From Panopea generosa (lineage: Eukaryota; Mollusca; Bivalvia; Adapedonta; Hiatellidae), in NCBI GenBank assembly GCA_029582155.1, contig CM055909.1, forward strand, positions 21,783,347 to 21,847,346: a DNA stretch of 64,000 nt, written 5' to 3'. The notes beneath the pieces are model-generated. The model did no database searches, was not told the origin of the DNA, and saw only the letters and a program-made list of their open reading frames with translations. Made by a program: the position numbers and the translations under genes. Positions 63,431 to 64,000 of this stretch are shown piece after piece (the first letter of the stretch is position 1; each line of letters begins with the position of its first letter).

Positions 63431-64000
63431 TGTATATATCAGGGTGCGACATTAACCCATGTCCGACAGACAAAGTCTAGTATATACTTGGTCCGGTCGT
63501 GTTCTACTGGAGTGTATGTAGCCCGACCGGTCGTGTTAAATTAAAATTAAGAAATCAGTTAAAAAGCACTAAATCCTGAGCTGATAATGTTTATCATTGA
63601 ATCAATTAAAATGCATCTGCCGGCGAGCATGTAATATCATTGATTATCGATAATTTGTAGCATTACACGAAAACACATAACGTAGAATTACTAAGCGGTC
63701 AAAACTAAGCGGCATTACTCTAACCTCTTCTAATGAAGCAATATATTAAGTGGCGTAACACTTCCAGGTATGATCGGCTTCAGTTATTTCCATTCTATAT
63801 TTTACAACATTCGAAGACCAATTTATGATTTATTGATATAAACGATGCACAACACCTTTCAACATGTCTTTATTCAATTTTGGCCTCACCAGAGGAAAAG
63901 ATTGAGATGATAATGACAAAAATACTAAAGGCATAACTGAAACAAAGAAAACTTATGAGAAAACTCTGATTGTGACCAACTTTCAGTACTATGTCCGTAG

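Larger units (their letters stand above)
61313..64000 (-). other. upstream MRL intron (edge not reached)
   Basis: No exon matching the MRL N-terminus was found up to the window edge, so the next exon lies beyond 64000. It contains the SINE-B array, a MITE-Q and a dispersed repeat. 62390-62680 and 63430-64000 show nothing supported. Confidence 0.65.

Overview
The window is AT-rich, intron-rich animal nuclear DNA. I infer a mollusc, probably a bivalve, from the repeat landscape: many tRNA-headed SINEs, palindromic MITEs, (GAAT)n-headed elements and minisatellites. No species can be fixed from the sequence alone. I see no prokaryotic genes, CRISPR array, rRNA gene or convincing functional tRNA gene.

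Two protein-coding genes are supported, both cut by a window edge and convergent. (1) On the + strand, 273-4795, four spliced exons encode the last 189 residues of an SLC23-family nucleobase/ascorbate transporter. (2) On the - strand, 61312 down to 16797, eight spliced exons encode the last 1093 residues of an MRL-family adaptor (RAPH1/lamellipodin, RIAM, MIG-10, Pico). They give the end of the pre-RA helix, the RA domain, the PH domain and an 828-residue proline/serine-rich tail carrying Ena/VASP-type and SH3-type proline motifs. Exon phases join without a break in both genes. The first exons of both lie outside the window.

The rest is intron or intergenic DNA filled with repeats. I name the dispersed families locally. 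SINE-A is about 300 bp with a tRNA-like head and a TCAA/GATT tail. SINE-B has a Leu/Ser-tRNA-like head. SINE-C, SINE-D and SINE-E are other tRNA-headed families. MITE-P is about 230 bp with TTAA target sites, termini starting CCCTTTACT and a long central palindrome, so it is probably piggyBac-like. MITE-Q is about 200 bp with inverted repeats of about 35 bp starting TAAGGCCATTATAAATT. GAAT elements start with a (GAAT)n tract. Many copies are nested, so relative insertion order can be read directly: P in SINE-C, P in Q, P in SINE-A, P in P, an 0.8-kb hairpin element in P, and a GAAT element in SINE-D.

The 25.4-kb MRL intron between the RA-end and PH-start exons (28283-53712) holds at least six minisatellite arrays with periods of 24, 28, 31, 40/63, 45 and 47 bp. 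One is organised as a 91-bp three-monomer higher-order repeat. Arrays whose period is a multiple of three create long spurious open frames, which I reject as genes. I found no clear new multi-gene system. The most notable items are the nested TTAA/palindrome family, the SINE-derived 45-bp array, the higher-order intronic minisatellite, the duplicated splice-donor segment beside a PH exon, and an altered basic motif in the PH domain.
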